From JBBDSU01 sp040904825 (GTDB lineage Bacteria > Actinomycetota > Nitriliruptoria > Nitriliruptorales > Nitriliruptoraceae): DNA of 22,470 nucleotides. A program made the translations under genes and the position numbers. The notes under the pieces are model-generated. The model was not told where the DNA came from. It saw only the letters and a list, made by a program, of their open reading frames with translations, and made no database searches. Location: assembly GCA_040904825.1 (NCBI GenBank), contig JBBDSU010000052.1:1-22470 (forward strand). Direction: 5' to 3'. Shown one piece after another: positions 8,114-14,897 of this stretch (the first letter of the stretch is position 1; every line of letters begins with the position of its first letter).

Positions 8114-9567
8114 TCAGGGCGTTCCGATGATCAGGTCAGCGAGCGCTGATTGCCGTCCCGTGGCCAGATCAGCTGCTGCCCGCCCAAGCATCGGACCCAA
8201 CAGGTCGCCGAACCCGTTGTAGCCGCCAACCGCAATGATGTGCGGGCCGAGGCGGGCGAGCGTTGGCAGCCGATTGTCGGTGAAGCCTGACGTTGCGGCC
8301 CAGCGGTGGGTGATCGTGGCGGGCGATCCGAACTCTTGGTGCAGAACCCATGCCAGATGCTGCTGCACGGCCTGAGACGTCGCTGTGCCGTCGGCTTCGT
8401 CGTCACGGTCTTTGTCTCTCCCGCCGGCAATCACCACCCTGCCGTCCGGCAACTGCTGCCAACAGTCGCGGCCCCAGCGCGAGCGCGTCGGGCGCCGAGA
8501 ATGCGGCTCGGGCGACGGCAGCGGTGGTGGATCGAGCGGNNNNNNNNNNNNNNNNNNNNNNNNNNNNNNNNNNNNNNNNNNNNNNNNNNNNNNNNNNNNN
8601 NNNNNNNNNNNNNNNNNNNNNNNNNNNNNNNNNNNNNNNCGCCTGCCGCAATCTTGCCTGGTGCATGGTTGGGTGGCGTGATGTCGGGCGGGGTGATGCC
8701 AGTCGGTGGAAGACTTGGAGGTGGACTTGGAGGTGGAAGATCGGATAGTGCGATAGCCGCTGGCGAGGCTGCCAGCGCTTGGACTCGGCCGGTCATCACA
8801 ACGCCGTTGAGCGCCGGAACCATGTGTTCCAGTCCTCCGTCGACCGCGACGATGACCGAGCGGCATCGGACTTCGCCGGTCGTGCTGTCAATGTCTCGAT
8901 CGCCGAGCTGCTGGGCCCGAGTCGAGCCATACAGCTGTGCGCCCGCTGCTTGGGCCGCTTCGATCAGTGATCGGACACGTTCGACCGGTTGGAACGCTCC
9001 ATCCTCTGGGAACAGCAGCCCATGCCCCTCGTCGCCGTCGTAGGCCTCGACGGGCAGGCCGTCGCGGCGCATGACCTCCAACTGGCGGGCGCAGTCGTCG
9101 TGTTCGGCATCCGACGATGCCAGCCGCAAGCTGCCTGACCATCGCTGGGTCAGGTCGCCGGCAGCGGTCAGCGCAGCAAGTTCCTTGCGCGTCTCCTGGT
9201 AGAGGGCGGTGGCCCGCTTGCGTCCCAAGATCTCAATCGCATCGTGGTGGAACATGGGCAGGCCGGCGAACCACATGCCCGCCGTGCGCACAGTCGCGGT
9301 GCCCCCCAATGGCCCGGCGTCGATACCGACGACGTTGACTCCCCGTGAGGTCAAATGGATGACCGCCGACAGGCCCGCTGCTCCCAGGCCAACGACGCAC
9401 ACATCAGCCTGCACTGTGCCTTCTAGGGGGCTGGAGGTGGGAAGGGACGGTGCCAAGTCGGTCCACAGAGGCTCTTGCGGCTGCGGACTGGCACCACGGT
9501 CGACACCGACGGTGCGGATGGCAAGCATCTCGCTACGCGCCGATCGGCGCATCGACCGCCGTTTCAT
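8114..9567 (-). CDS. FAD-dependent oxidoreductase (DAO family), interrupted by an assembly gap
   Basis: Likely a flavoenzyme of the D-amino acid oxidase/glycine oxidase superfamily; the substrate is unknown. The N-terminal part has the FAD-binding strand ADVCVVGLGAAGLSAV with GxGxxG, then an acidic strand end (VVGIDAG). The C-terminal part has WQQLPDGRVVIAGGR and the family's closing FAD contact region GGYNGFGDLLGPMLGR. The two parts are in different frames across the 100 N at 8540-8639, so the gap length is arbitrary and this is one gene, not two. At least 451 residues are visible. A proline-rich low-complexity segment adjoins the gap. The ATG at 9567 has GAGGA (complement of 9575-9579) seven bases upstream. 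It is divergent from the IdeR-like gene. Confidence 0.8.
8540..8639. other. Assembly gap (100 N)
   Basis: Exactly 100 undetermined bases, the usual placeholder for a gap of unknown size. It lies inside the FAD oxidoreductase gene, next to proline-coding repeat sequence. Confidence 0.99.
8713..8736 (+). repeat. Exact 12-bp tandem duplication in the oxidoreductase gene
   Basis: ACTTGGAGGTGG occurs twice in direct succession. On the coding (minus) strand it belongs to a proline-rich run (DLPPPSPPPSLPPTG) that continues towards the gap at 8540-8639. Confidence 0.85.
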
Positions 9568-9617
9568 CGTGACGTCCTCGTGACCGGTGTCAACCGCCGC
9601 TGTGACCGTAGCCGCCG

Positions 9618-9632
9618 AGGGTAGGCTCGTGT
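9618..9632 (+). promoter_or_regulatory. Possible -10 and IdeR-box half site before the ideR-like gene
   Basis: AGGGTAGGCTCGTGT matches the core of the DtxR/IdeR iron-box consensus (AGGTTAGGCTAACCT) at 10 of 15 positions, nearly all in the left half. TAGGCT (9622-9627) is also a plausible -10 element. It lies in the 81-bp divergent spacer, just before the AGGAGG of the regulator. The right half does not match, so binding is uncertain. Confidence 0.25.
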
Positions 9633-9634
9633 CG

Positions 9635-9640
9635 AGGAGG
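9635..9640 (+). promoter_or_regulatory. Consensus ribosome binding site fixing the TTG start
   Basis: A perfect AGGAGG lies eight bases before TTG 9649. It is too close to GTG 9640 for that codon to be used, which decides the start of the IdeR-like regulator. Confidence 0.75.
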
Positions 9641-9648
9641 TGGGGGCC

Positions 9649-10305
9649 TTGGCGCACGAGCTGATCGACTCGACCGAGATGTACCTGCGTACGGTGCTCG
9701 AACTCGAGGAGGAGGGCATCACTTCTCTGCGGGCGCGCCTCGCCGAGCGGCTCAACCTGTCGGCCCCGTCCGTGTCAGAAGGCGTCGCGCGGCTTGAGGA
9801 GCAGGGGTTGCTGCAACTGCACGACGACCGCACCGTGCACCTGACGACCGAAGGCCGCATTCGGGCCACGCAAGTGATGCGCAAGCACCGTCTGGCGGAA
9901 CGATTGCTCGCCGACGTCATCGGCCTGGATCCGGCGTACATTCACGAAGAGGCCTGCCGGTGGGAGCACGTCATTTCTGACCGGGTCGAATCCCGTCTGG
10001 CGGAGTTTCTTGGCCAGCCGACAACGAGTCCGTACGGCAATCCGATCCCTGGACAGGGTGATCCCCCCGGTCCGGCTGTATCGCTGGCGGACGCCGTCGA
10101 TGGGCATGTTCACCTGCACAGTATCTCCGAGTCGTTGCAGAGCGATGCCGATGTCATCCGCGCTCTTTACGACCATGGCATGCGTGCGGGGGCCAGCGTG
10201 GAGTTGAAGCACACACCCGATGGTGTCGTGCTGCGGCGCGACGACGGGCAAGAAGTATCGCTGCCGCTGGATGCCGCCCGGCTGGTCTACGTCGCGCAGG
10301 GATGA
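9649..10305 (+). CDS. ideR: Iron-dependent transcriptional regulator, DtxR/IdeR family
   Basis: A metal-activated repressor of iron uptake and storage genes. With the TTG start it has 218 residues: an N-terminal winged helix (1-73), a dimerisation and metal-binding domain (74-140) and a C-terminal SH3-like domain. The opening ELIDSTEMYLRTV and the later MRKHRLAERLL, HEEACRWEHV and TTSPYGNPIPG are those of IdeR. All metal ligands of both sites are present: H80, E84 and H99 (site 1), and M11, C103, E106 and H107 (site 2), each one position later than in IdeR of M. tuberculosis. The cysteine argues for an iron sensor over a manganese-type MntR. The start is set by AGGAGG eight bases upstream. 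The stop overlaps the mutY ATG. Confidence 0.9.
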   Translation: MAHELIDSTEMYLRTVLELEEEGITSLRARLAERLNLSAPSVSEGVARLEEQGLLQLHDDRTVHLTTEGRIRATQVMRKHRLAERLLADVIGLDPAYIHEEACRWEHVISDRVESRLAEFLGQPTTSPYGNPIPGQGDPPGPAVSLADAVDGHVHLHSISESLQSDADVIRALYDHGMRAGASVELKHTPDGVVLRRDDGQEVSLPLDAARLVYVAQG

Positions 10306-11306
10306 CGCCAGCCACTGCGGATGCGATGAAGTCGGCCGATCCGGCGCCAAACAACGGGTCAGGCCACGGACCAGGCCACGGGTCAGGCCACGGGTTTGGT
10401 CACGCCTTGTTGTCGTGGGGCACACGCGAATTGCGTGACCTGCCGTGGCGTGCGACACGTGACCCCTGGGCCATCCTGGTCGCCGAATCGATGCTGCAGC
10501 AGACCCAAGTCGATCGCGTCGTCGGTCCGTACCACGCCTTCCTTGCACGGTTCCCCACGGCAGCCGAGTGTGCGGGCGTGCCTGTCGCCGAAGTGATCCG
10601 TTATTGGGCCGGGCTGGGTTACAACCGTCGTGCGGTGCGCCTGCACGGTGCGGCGACCGCGGTGATGGCGCGGCACGGCGGAGCGGTACCGGGAGACCTT
10701 GACGAACTGCTCGCCTTGCCTGGAGTCGGGTCCTACACCGCGCGTGCGATCCTGGCGTTTGCGTTCGAAGCCGACCATGGTGTGGTTGATACCAATGCTG
10801 GGCGTGTGATGGCGCGCGCGGTCGCGGGCCGCCGCCTGACCGCTGCCGAAGCGCAACGACTGGCCGACAGCGTGGTCCCTCGCGGTCAGGCATGGCTGTG
10901 GAACCAGACGGTGCTCGACCTCGGAGCAACCGTCTGCCGGTCCGCCGATCCATCGTGCAATCGATGTCCCGTCGCTCCTCACTGTTGCTGGGCCGCTGCA
11001 GGCCATCCCTCGCCTGATCCTGCAGTCGGTGGTGCTGCGTCGCCTCGCCGCCAGGCCACCTTCGAAGGCTCGGATCGGCAGGTTCGCGGGCGACTGATCG
11101 CGGCGTTGCGCCAGCAGCCGATCCCCTACGGCGACGTAGCTCGCGTTGCGGGCGTCCCCGCCGACCCCACGCGTGCGCACCGCCTGGCCGATGCGCTCGC
11201 CGCTGAAGGCATGGCCGAGTGGAATGGCCAGACGTTGGCGCTGCCGGGCGACGACTACCCGCCAAGCGCTTCACAGCCGGTCGGCGAATCAGCGATGGTC
11301 CGATGA
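10302..11306 (+). CDS. mutY: A/G-specific adenine glycosylase
   Basis: Removes adenine mispaired with 8-oxoguanine in base excision repair. The helix-hairpin-helix glycosylase core is clear: catalytic Glu62 in AESMLQQTQV, the hairpin LPGVGSYTA, and catalytic Asp in VDTNAGRVMAR near residue 163. The 4Fe-4S cluster is formed by C212, C219, C222 and C228 with the family spacing 6-2-5. The 334-residue length lacks a full NUDIX-like 8-oxoG reading domain, as in other short actinobacterial forms. An unusual N-terminal GSGH/GPGH/GSGH/GFGH repeat (residues 19-34) precedes the core and is encoded by a 12-bp repeat. ATG 10302 overlaps the ideR stop (ATGA). The stop likewise overlaps the helicase start. 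Confidence 0.95.
   Translation: MTPATADAMKSADPAPNNGSGHGPGHGSGHGFGHALLSWGTRELRDLPWRATRDPWAILVAESMLQQTQVDRVVGPYHAFLARFPTAAECAGVPVAEVIRYWAGLGYNRRAVRLHGAATAVMARHGGAVPGDLDELLALPGVGSYTARAILAFAFEADHGVVDTNAGRVMARAVAGRRLTAAEAQRLADSVVPRGQAWLWNQTVLDLGATVCRSADPSCNRCPVAPHCCWAAAGHPSPDPAVGGAASPRRQATFEGSDRQVRGRLIAALRQQPIPYGDVARVAGVPADPTRAHRLADALAAEGMAEWNGQTLALPGDDYPPSASQPVGESAMVR
10356..10403 (+). repeat. 12-bp tandem repeat (4 units) in the mutY N-terminus
   Basis: The units GGGTCAGGCCAC, GGACCAGGCCAC, GGGTCAGGCCAC and GGGTTTGGTCAC encode GSGH, GPGH, GSGH and GFGH. The last unit is the most diverged. The histidine/glycine-rich tract lies in front of the conserved glycosylase fold. Confidence 0.9.
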
Positions 11307-12838
11307 CCCAACCTGACCCGTCCCACGCCTCGACACAGGGNNNNNNNNNNNNNNNNNNNNNNNNNNNNNNNNNNNNNNNNNNNNNNNNNNNNNNNNNNNN
11401 NNNNNNNNNNNNNNNNNNNNNNNNNNNNNNNNNNNNNNNNGACCCGTCCCACGCCTCGACACAGGGTTCGGGACATGCCTCGACCCAGGGCTCGGGACAC
11501 GCCCCGACCAAGTCTTCGACGCGTCGCCATCTCGATGCGCTCGCTCTGCGCGACTGGCAGGTCGAGGCGCTGGCCGCATGGTCGGCGACCGGACGAGGTG
11601 TCGTCGAGGCGGTCACAGGGACAGGAAAAACGCGTCTGGCCCTTGCCGCGCTGCGGATGGTCGTTGATCGCGGCGGGCGTGCACTCGTGCTCGCGCCGAC
11701 CATCGATCTGCAACAACAGTGGATCCGTGAGCTGAGGAACGCGCTGCCTGATCGGAGGATCGGCCGACTGGGCGGCGGAGGTGATGATGACCTGTTCGCC
11801 TCGCACGTTGTCGTGGCAACCCCACATTCGGCCGCGTCACTGCCGATCGACGTGCCTGAAGCAACGACCGCGCTGATCGTGGCTGACGAAGCTCATCGTT
11901 ACGGCGCCCCCACCTGGGCCGCCGCACTCACCGAAGTCTTCGACCTGCGCCTGGCGTTGACGGCGACCTATGAACGTTCCGATGACGGCGTGGACGATGT
12001 TCTGGCTCCGTATTTCGGCGAGGTCGTCTACCGCTATTCGTTCGCGCAGGCCGCTGCCGATGGCACGATCGCGCCATTCCACGTCGCGCTCGTGGGCGTG
12101 GATCTGAGCGAGGCGGAACGTCACCGGCACGACGAGGCCGATAGCAGATGCCGCTCGTTGCATCGGCAGCTTGTGGCCGGCCTTGGCATGCCACGAGAGC
12201 CTGCGGCGTTGTTCGCTGCCGTGGCCGCCGTAGTCGCAGATGCCGAACGCTTAGGACGAGATGGCAACCAGGCACGCGCGTGCCGGGAATACCTGTTCAG
12301 GGTCAGACAGCGCCGCGATGTCGCGGCGAACGCCGCGGCGAAGATGGACGTTGCCGCTTCTGCGGCAGCGAGCCTGGCCGGCGGTCGTGCTCTGGTGTTC
12401 ACCGACACGGTCGAGCAAGCCGAAGCCGCCGCGCGACGAATGTCGGCCCACGATGTGTCAGCTGAAACGATCCACGGGGGGCTCGACGAACGACGGCGCA
12501 GGATCCGCCTCGCTCAATTCCGCAACGGTGCGCTTGATGTCGTGGTGGCGCCAAGGGTGCTCGACGAAGGGGTCGACGTTCCCGACGCTGACGTCGCCAT
12601 CGTGCTGGCCGCGTTCCGGACCAGACGCCAGATGGTCCAGCGCCTTGGCCGGGTCCTGAGGGTGAAAGACGATGGGCGCGCTGCACGGCTGGTGATCGCC
12701 TATGCGAAAGAGACGCTGGAGGATCCAGGGCGAGGCGGGCATGAAGACTTCCTTGCCGAGGCGACCGATACCGCCCAGTCGGTCGCAAACCTCGACGGGC
12801 CGCAGGCTGTCAACGGATGGTTGCGCGCACCGGGCTGA
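11303..12838 (+). CDS. Superfamily 2 DEAD/DEAH-box helicase, with an assembly gap near its start
   Basis: An ATP-dependent DNA helicase or translocase of superfamily 2, closest in layout to XPB/type III restriction-helicase-like proteins. Seen in order: Walker A TGTGKT, motif Ia LVLAPTIDLQQQW, Walker B VADEAH, motif III LALTATYER, motif V TIHGG to VVAPRVLDEGVDVPDADV and motif VI QRLGRVLR. The exact role is unknown; linkage to mutY suggests DNA repair, an inference. ATG 11303 overlaps the mutY stop (ATGA). Only 12 codons precede the 100 N at 11341-11440; after the gap comes a HASTQGSG repeat, then the conserved core from about 11520. The true length of the N-terminal tail is therefore unknown. 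Confidence 0.85.
   Translation: MTQPDPSHASTQXXXXXXXXXXXXXXXXXXXXXXXXXXXXXXXXXXDPSHASTQGSGHASTQGSGHAPTKSSTRRHLDALALRDWQVEALAAWSATGRGVVEAVTGTGKTRLALAALRMVVDRGGRALVLAPTIDLQQQWIRELRNALPDRRIGRLGGGGDDDLFASHVVVATPHSAASLPIDVPEATTALIVADEAHRYGAPTWAAALTEVFDLRLALTATYERSDDGVDDVLAPYFGEVVYRYSFAQAAADGTIAPFHVALVGVDLSEAERHRHDEADSRCRSLHRQLVAGLGMPREPAALFAAVAAVVADAERLGRDGNQARACREYLFRVRQRRDVAANAAAKMDVAASAAASLAGGRALVFTDTVEQAEAAARRMSAHDVSAETIHGGLDERRRRIRLAQFRNGALDVVVAPRVLDEGVDVPDADVAIVLAAFRTRRQMVQRLGRVLRVKDDGRAARLVIAYAKETLEDPGRGGHEDFLAEATDTAQSVANLDGPQAVNGWLRAPG
11315..11512 (+). repeat. 24-bp coding minisatellite spanning the assembly gap
   Basis: After the gap, two 24-bp units (11450-11473 and 11474-11497) encode HASTQGSG each, and a third partial unit (11498-11512) encodes HAPTK. 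A 26-bp sequence at 11315-11340, directly before the gap, is repeated exactly at 11441-11466, directly after it. The repeat probably contains more units than are shown, or the two contig ends overlap and were not merged. Confidence 0.8.
11341..11440. other. Assembly gap (100 N)
   Basis: Exactly 100 undetermined bases, a placeholder. Both edges carry the same 26 bp, so the assembler stopped in a repeat. The intact frame across it in this representation is not evidence of the real length. Confidence 0.99.
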
Positions 12839-12862
12839 AAGTGGTGCACCGGGCTGTCCGAT

Positions 12863-12886
12863 GGCGGTGCGGCCGGCGGTGCGGTC
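12863..12886 (+). repeat. 12-bp tandem duplication before disA
   Basis: GGCGGTGCGGCC is followed directly by GGCGGTGCGGTC, with one mismatch. It lies in the 144-bp helicase-disA spacer. An 11-bp direct repeat (GCACCGGGCTG, at 12827 and 12846) that includes part of the helicase stop lies just upstream. Confidence 0.7.
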
Positions 12887-12888
12887 GA

Positions 12889-12921
12889 ATGACCAGCGCG
12901 GCGATGAGCGGGTAGTAGTCT
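12889..12921 (+). promoter_or_regulatory. Possible disA promoter
   Basis: ATGACC (12889-12894) could be a -35 element, with TAGTAG (12913-12918) or TAGTCT (12916-12921) as -10, at 18-21 bp spacing. The position, 62-70 bp before the disA start, is reasonable. The hexamers are only partial matches. Confidence 0.25.
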
Positions 12922-12982
12922 CGAAGGTGTGGTCGCGCCTGGCCTGCAGGTTGCGGCAGGACGACCGGAAAGGACCCCGATC

Positions 12983-14047
12983 ATGGTCGATGCCGCTTCC
13001 GGTGAGCGTCGTCGGATCCTGCGGTTGCTCGCGCCAGGGACCGACCTTCGTGAAGGGGTCGAGCGCATCATCCGTGCTCATCGCGGCAGCCTGATGGTGA
13101 TTGGCTGGACTCAGGAGATCGAGCCGTTGTTGTCGGGCGGGTTCGTCATCGACTCGCCAGCTACCGCTCAGCGAGTCGCTGAACTGGCCAAGATGGATGG
13201 GGCGCTGGTCCTCGACTCGGACGCTGAACGGATTCTGCGTGCCAATGTCCAGTTGGTGCCCGACCGGGACATCGAGACCTCGGAGACTGGGACACGCCAT
13301 CGGAGCGCCGAGCGCACAGCACGCCAGACGGGCATGCCGATCATCGCGGTCTCGGAGTCGATGGGGGTGGTCACGCTCTATCACGGAGCGAGCAAGTCCA
13401 TCCTCGAAGAAGTTTCGGCGCTGTTGTTCCGCGCTAACCAGGCACTGTCGACGCTTGAGCGCTACAGGGCCCGCCTCGATGAAGTTTCCGGGATTCTGTC
13501 GGCACGGGAGATCGAAGACACGGTCTCGGTTCGTGATGTCGTGCTCACCCTGCAGCGGGCCGAGATGATGCGGCGCATCGGCGATGAAGTCGAAGGCCAC
13601 GTCATCGAACTGGGGACCGAAGGGCGCTTGATCCAATTGCAACGTGACGAGTTGGTTTCGTCCGTGACCGATGAACGTGAAATGATCGTCAAGGACTACC
13701 TCGCCGACCGCCGTCGCAAGCTCGACAAAGTGCTGGCCGACGTTGCGGGCCTGTCGACCGACGAACTGCTGGTTTCGGAACGTGTGGCGCGGTTGCTGGC
13801 TTTCGACAGCGATGCGCTGGAGCGTTCAGTCACCCCCAGGGGCTACCGCCTGTTGTCCCGGATCCCGCGGCTGCCGGCCAGCATTGTCGAACGCTTGGTG
13901 GCCGCATTCGAGACGCTTCCGAGGATCATGGAGGCCACCGTCGCCGAACTCGACGACGTGGAGGGCATCGGTGCGGCTCGTGCCCGCAGTATTCAAGACG
14001 GATTGCGGCGCATGGCCGAGGCGAACCTGCTCGACCACTACGTCTAA
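12983..14047 (+). CDS. disA: DNA integrity scanning diadenylate cyclase DisA
   Basis: Makes cyclic di-AMP from two ATP and pauses this activity at branched DNA, linking DNA state to signalling. The N-terminal DAC domain shows the catalytic DGA motif (residues 72-74) and RHR motif (105-107, in GTRHRSAERTA). A helical linker follows, and the C-terminal helix-hairpin-helix DNA-binding region shows LDDVEGIGAARARSIQDGL. The 354-residue length is normal. ATG 12983 is chosen because AGGA lies eight bases upstream and the protein then begins as the family does; GTG 12929 would add 18 unconserved residues. The frequent partner radA is not beside it; the upstream neighbour is the helicase. Confidence 0.96.
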   Translation: MVDAASGERRRILRLLAPGTDLREGVERIIRAHRGSLMVIGWTQEIEPLLSGGFVIDSPATAQRVAELAKMDGALVLDSDAERILRANVQLVPDRDIETSETGTRHRSAERTARQTGMPIIAVSESMGVVTLYHGASKSILEEVSALLFRANQALSTLERYRARLDEVSGILSAREIEDTVSVRDVVLTLQRAEMMRRIGDEVEGHVIELGTEGRLIQLQRDELVSSVTDEREMIVKDYLADRRRKLDKVLADVAGLSTDELLVSERVARLLAFDSDALERSVTPRGYRLLSRIPRLPASIVERLVAAFETLPRIMEATVAELDDVEGIGAARARSIQDGLRRMAEANLLDHYV

Positions 14048-14124
14048 GACGCCCCTGCGGGTCAGACGCCTGTGCGTGACGCGCAAGTCCGCGCCAGGTG
14101 CAAAGCCTCTCATCGAGACTGCAG

Positions 14125-14154
14125 TTGAGGCCGTTTGCGTGCCTGTGGTACCGT
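14125..14154 (+). promoter_or_regulatory. Possible carD promoter
   Basis: TTGAGG (14125-14130) and TACCGT (14149-14154) are separated by 18 bp and fit the actinobacterial housekeeping pattern TTGAnn / TAnnnT. They lie in the 223-bp disA-carD spacer, about 117 bp before the carD start. No other gene is seen in that spacer. Confidence 0.35.
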
Positions 14155-14270
14155 CGGACACTGTTCGGCCGCGTCGTGACGATGTGTGACGACGTGCGCA
14201 TGTCCCCTCACCGATCTCGTCGCGGCTGTGTGACGTGTTGGTGCGACATCTGCGCAAGGAGTTCGCGTCC

Positions 14271-14762
14271 ATGGCCTACAGCGTCGGCGACACCGTTATC
14301 TACCCCCATCATGGGGCGGCCGTCATCGAACGCAAGGAGGAACGAAAACTCAAAGGCGAATCCTGCGAGTATCTCGTTCTGCGCTTGACGTACGGGGATT
14401 TGACCGTGATGGTCCCCGCCGATTCTTGCGAACAGGTCGGCATACGCAACGTCGTGTCCAAGAAGCAGATCGAGCAAGTGCTCGACGTGTTGCGCCAGCC
14501 GGAAGGAAAGGCCGCCGGCAACTGGTCACGCCGCTTCAAGGCCAACTACGAGAAATTGCGCTCGGGCGACATCTATCAGGTCGCCGAAGTTGTCCGGAAC
14601 CTCGCCACGCGCGAGACGGACAAGGGACTGTCCGCTGGCGAGAAGCGCATGCTCACCAAGGCCAAGCAGATCCTCCTTTCCGAGCTTGCCGTCGCTATCA
14701 ACAAGGACGAGGAACAGGCCGAGAAACTCGTTGAGCGAACCTTGGAAGACGCGCACGGCTAA
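14271..14762 (+). CDS. carD: CarD family RNA polymerase-binding transcription regulator
   Basis: Binds the RNA polymerase beta subunit and stabilises open promoter complexes, especially at rRNA promoters. The N-terminal Tudor-like RNAP-interaction domain opens with YSVGDTVIYPHHGAAVIE and continues to LTVMVPADS. The C-terminal helical domain holds NWSRRFKANYEKL and GLSAGEKRMLTKAKQIL. Trp85 is at the same position as the W85 of M. tuberculosis CarD that contacts the upstream edge of the -10 element. The 163-residue length matches the family. ATG 14271 has AAGGAG nine bases before it; the longer open frame from 14235 is not needed. It is followed after 135 bp by ispD, as in Mycobacterium. Confidence 0.97.
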   Translation: MAYSVGDTVIYPHHGAAVIERKEERKLKGESCEYLVLRLTYGDLTVMVPADSCEQVGIRNVVSKKQIEQVLDVLRQPEGKAAGNWSRRFKANYEKLRSGDIYQVAEVVRNLATRETDKGLSAGEKRMLTKAKQILLSELAVAINKDEEQAEKLVERTLEDAHG

Positions 14763-14897
14763 GCGCCCATTACTGAGCCGGGCGTGTTGCTGAGGCGCGT
14801 GTCGCAAAGTTGTCGGGCTACCTCACCACCGGGTACGGGCCACGTCACCGCTGGGTTCTCGCCACCTTGCTGCCGGGTACCGGCGTGATACGAGGTC

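Noticed and set aside
9640..9648. GTG 9640 as start of the IdeR-like gene
   Set aside because: The AGGAGG ends at that base, leaving no spacing; TTG 9649 has ideal spacing and gives an IdeR-like N-terminus.
9775..11703. 642-codon open frame on the minus strand opposite ideR, mutY and the helicase
   Set aside because: It overlaps three well-supported genes, includes the N gap, has low-complexity Pro/Glu/Trp/Arg-rich sequence without any recognisable domain and no binding site. It is a product of high GC content.
12458..13642. 394-codon minus-strand open frame opposite the helicase end and disA
   Set aside because: No family signature, and it crosses a gene boundary on the other strand whose genes are certain.
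14767..14788. CGCCC/GGGCG inverted repeat after carD as a terminator
   Set aside because: Five pairs with a 12-base loop and no T tract is too weak to support a call.
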